DNA of 64,000 nt, from contig CAVPEB010000021.1 in assembly GCA_963702765.1 (NCBI GenBank), positions 62,001-126,000 on the forward strand, given 5' to 3'. Made by a program: the position numbers and the translations under genes. The notes below the pieces were generated by a model. The model saw only the letters and a list, made by a program, of their open reading frames with translations. It searched no databases and was not told the DNA's origin. Shown piece after piece: positions 63,289-64,000 of the stretch. The stretch is from DATMNR01 sp963702765. GTDB lineage: Bacteria; Chloroflexota; Ktedonobacteria; Ktedonobacterales; Ktedonobacteraceae. Within the stretch, counting starts at the first letter, position 1; the number at the start of each line of letters is the position of its first letter.

Positions 63289-64000
63289 TCACCCTCCCGT
63301 ATATCCCAGTACATCCGTCCCGCCAGGGTCGCCTTCGTAATTGAAGTACATTGGCCGTTCAGCTACAACTGTTGCTGGAGGGCCTCCGCTGGTGTTGAAT
63401 GCCTGGATATCCATTGACACTTCATACCCCTGGTAGATGGGCGACGTGGGATACGCCAGCGCCAGTGGCACAATCAAGCTGTTGATGCTAACCGTTGAGC
63501 GGCTATGCGGCTGTAATTGCAGCATTTCCTGGAGAATCGTGTTATCAGCAAATAACGTAATCGAGACCAATTCGACGGTGCTATTTGGATTTTGAAGCGT
63601 AAGAAACTCGCTGAAGTTACCAAAGGTATATCCTTCGGCGAATGTATAGACTGCATGACTGGATGGTCCTGCTTCACCAACAACATCAGTCCCGCCAGAA
63701 ATTCGTGAAGATCCATAGTGGAAGTACATCAATCGCTCTGCTACGATCGAGGGTGTGCTCGAAGTTACTTCGGCTGAGACGGAGCCTGTTGGAGTGCAAC
63801 CACAACCACTAATAGGATGATTGTAGGCGTTATTGACATCGAAGTAATACTGGCTTTGTTGTGGCACTGTGACAGGCACTGTCTGGACCGTCCCATTGGT
63901 ATATTCCAGTTTTACATTCACCGTTGCATTCGACGTTGTGAAGTTTGCCAGTACCAGGTATTCCTGGAACGTTTGCCCATTTCCTGTAAATCCCTCAGCG
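63289..64000 (-). CDS. Repeat-containing surface protein, C-terminal part (runs off the window)
   Basis: The frame is open through the window edge; the GTG at 63921 is not a credible start because in-frame coding continues upstream (AEGFTGNGQTFQEYLVLANF). Two beta-sandwich repeats of about 115 residues are visible. Each has the pattern FAEGYTFGNFSEFLTLQNP, a polar strand pair, then VAERPMYFNYEGDPGGTDVLG (first repeat VAERLMYFHYGSSRISGGTDVVG, given in part). The chain ends at GYTGG without a membrane anchor. Such repeats are typical of large secreted or adhesin-like proteins in this lineage. The role is inferred as surface binding. Confidence 0.75.
   Translation of the reverse strand, partial: AEGFTGNGQTFQEYLVLANFTTSNATVNVKLEYTNGTVQTVPVTVPQQSQYYFDVNNAYNHPISGCGCTPTGSVSAEVTSSTPSIVAERLMYFHYGSSRISGGTDVVGEAGPSSHAVYTFAEGYTFGNFSEFLTLQNPNSTVELVSITLFADNTILQEMLQLQPHSRSTVSINSLIVPLALAYPTSPIYQGYEVSMDIQAFNTSGGPPATVVAERPMYFNYEGDPGGTDVLGYTGG

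Noticed and set aside
1..64000. CRISPR arrays, rRNA genes, prophage modules and restriction systems
   Set aside because: No regularly spaced repeats with unique spacers, no rRNA-like sequence, and no phage structural or restriction genes were seen; the dispersed hairpins are single and irregular.

Overview
The window looks like a chromosomal segment of a filamentous, soil-type Chloroflexota bacterium, most likely class Ktedonobacteria. This is inferred from the gene mix: kinase-less and NarX-type membrane sensors of the LRYRLWDID type, several LLM/F420-type oxidoreductases, BNR-repeat proteins, a large PnkB-style kinase, an ISL3 transposase with an inserted helix-turn-helix, and many dispersed GC-rich hairpin repeats. 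G+C is roughly 50%, with clearly GC-richer islands. No database search was possible.

Layout. 1-5.5 kb is a mobile-element graveyard: a broken UPF0145-like gene end, a DHFR-like reductase, then an ISAs1-type IS inserted ten bases inside an IS630-type IS, followed directly by a second IS630-type IS, all on CTAG targets, and then a partial copy of dprA. 5.7-12.7 kb holds a membrane protein, intact dprA, a secreted gluzincin-like peptidase and a class A penicillin-binding protein; the last two each carry one frameshift. 12.7-14.3 kb is a GC-rich divergent pair, an LLM-oxidoreductase fragment and tetR, around a double palindromic operator. 14.9-24.5 kb is core: a membrane spermidine-synthase-like protein, CIRCE-hrcA-dnaK-dnaJ without grpE, an EEP phosphatase, a MurA with Asp for the usual Cys, and tRNA-Leu(UAA). 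24.7-30.4 kb is a second accessory island: an acetyltransferase cassette between 137-base inverted repeats, a frameshifted ISL3 transposase, a tetR/SDR divergent pair, and an inverted near-identical copy of the earlier tetR 3' end. 30.5-47.1 kb holds methyltransferases, paired HTH regulators, a 132-base ISAs1-type MITE, mnmG, a two-component pair, endonuclease V, F420/flavin oxidoreductases, an SGNH hydrolase and a Ser/Thr kinase. 47.4-52.4 kb has a DUF4397 surface protein with its class F sortase, pyruvate phosphate dikinase and a HEPN protein.

52.9-63 kb, all on the plus strand, is the most coherent unusual unit: two BNR-type proteins, two paralogous membrane sensors that stop before any kinase domain, small membrane proteins, then a full PDZ-like/8TM/GAF/HisKA_3 sensor kinase translationally coupled to a NarL-type regulator. 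The same paired TTCCC/GGGAA palindromes precede the first sensor and the DUF6220-like gene, so a single regulon is likely. The window ends in a partial repeat-bearing surface protein.

Many genes carry single-base indels, often in short A/T runs. One gene has two compensating indels about 120 bases apart. Sequencing error must therefore be weighed against real gene decay throughout.
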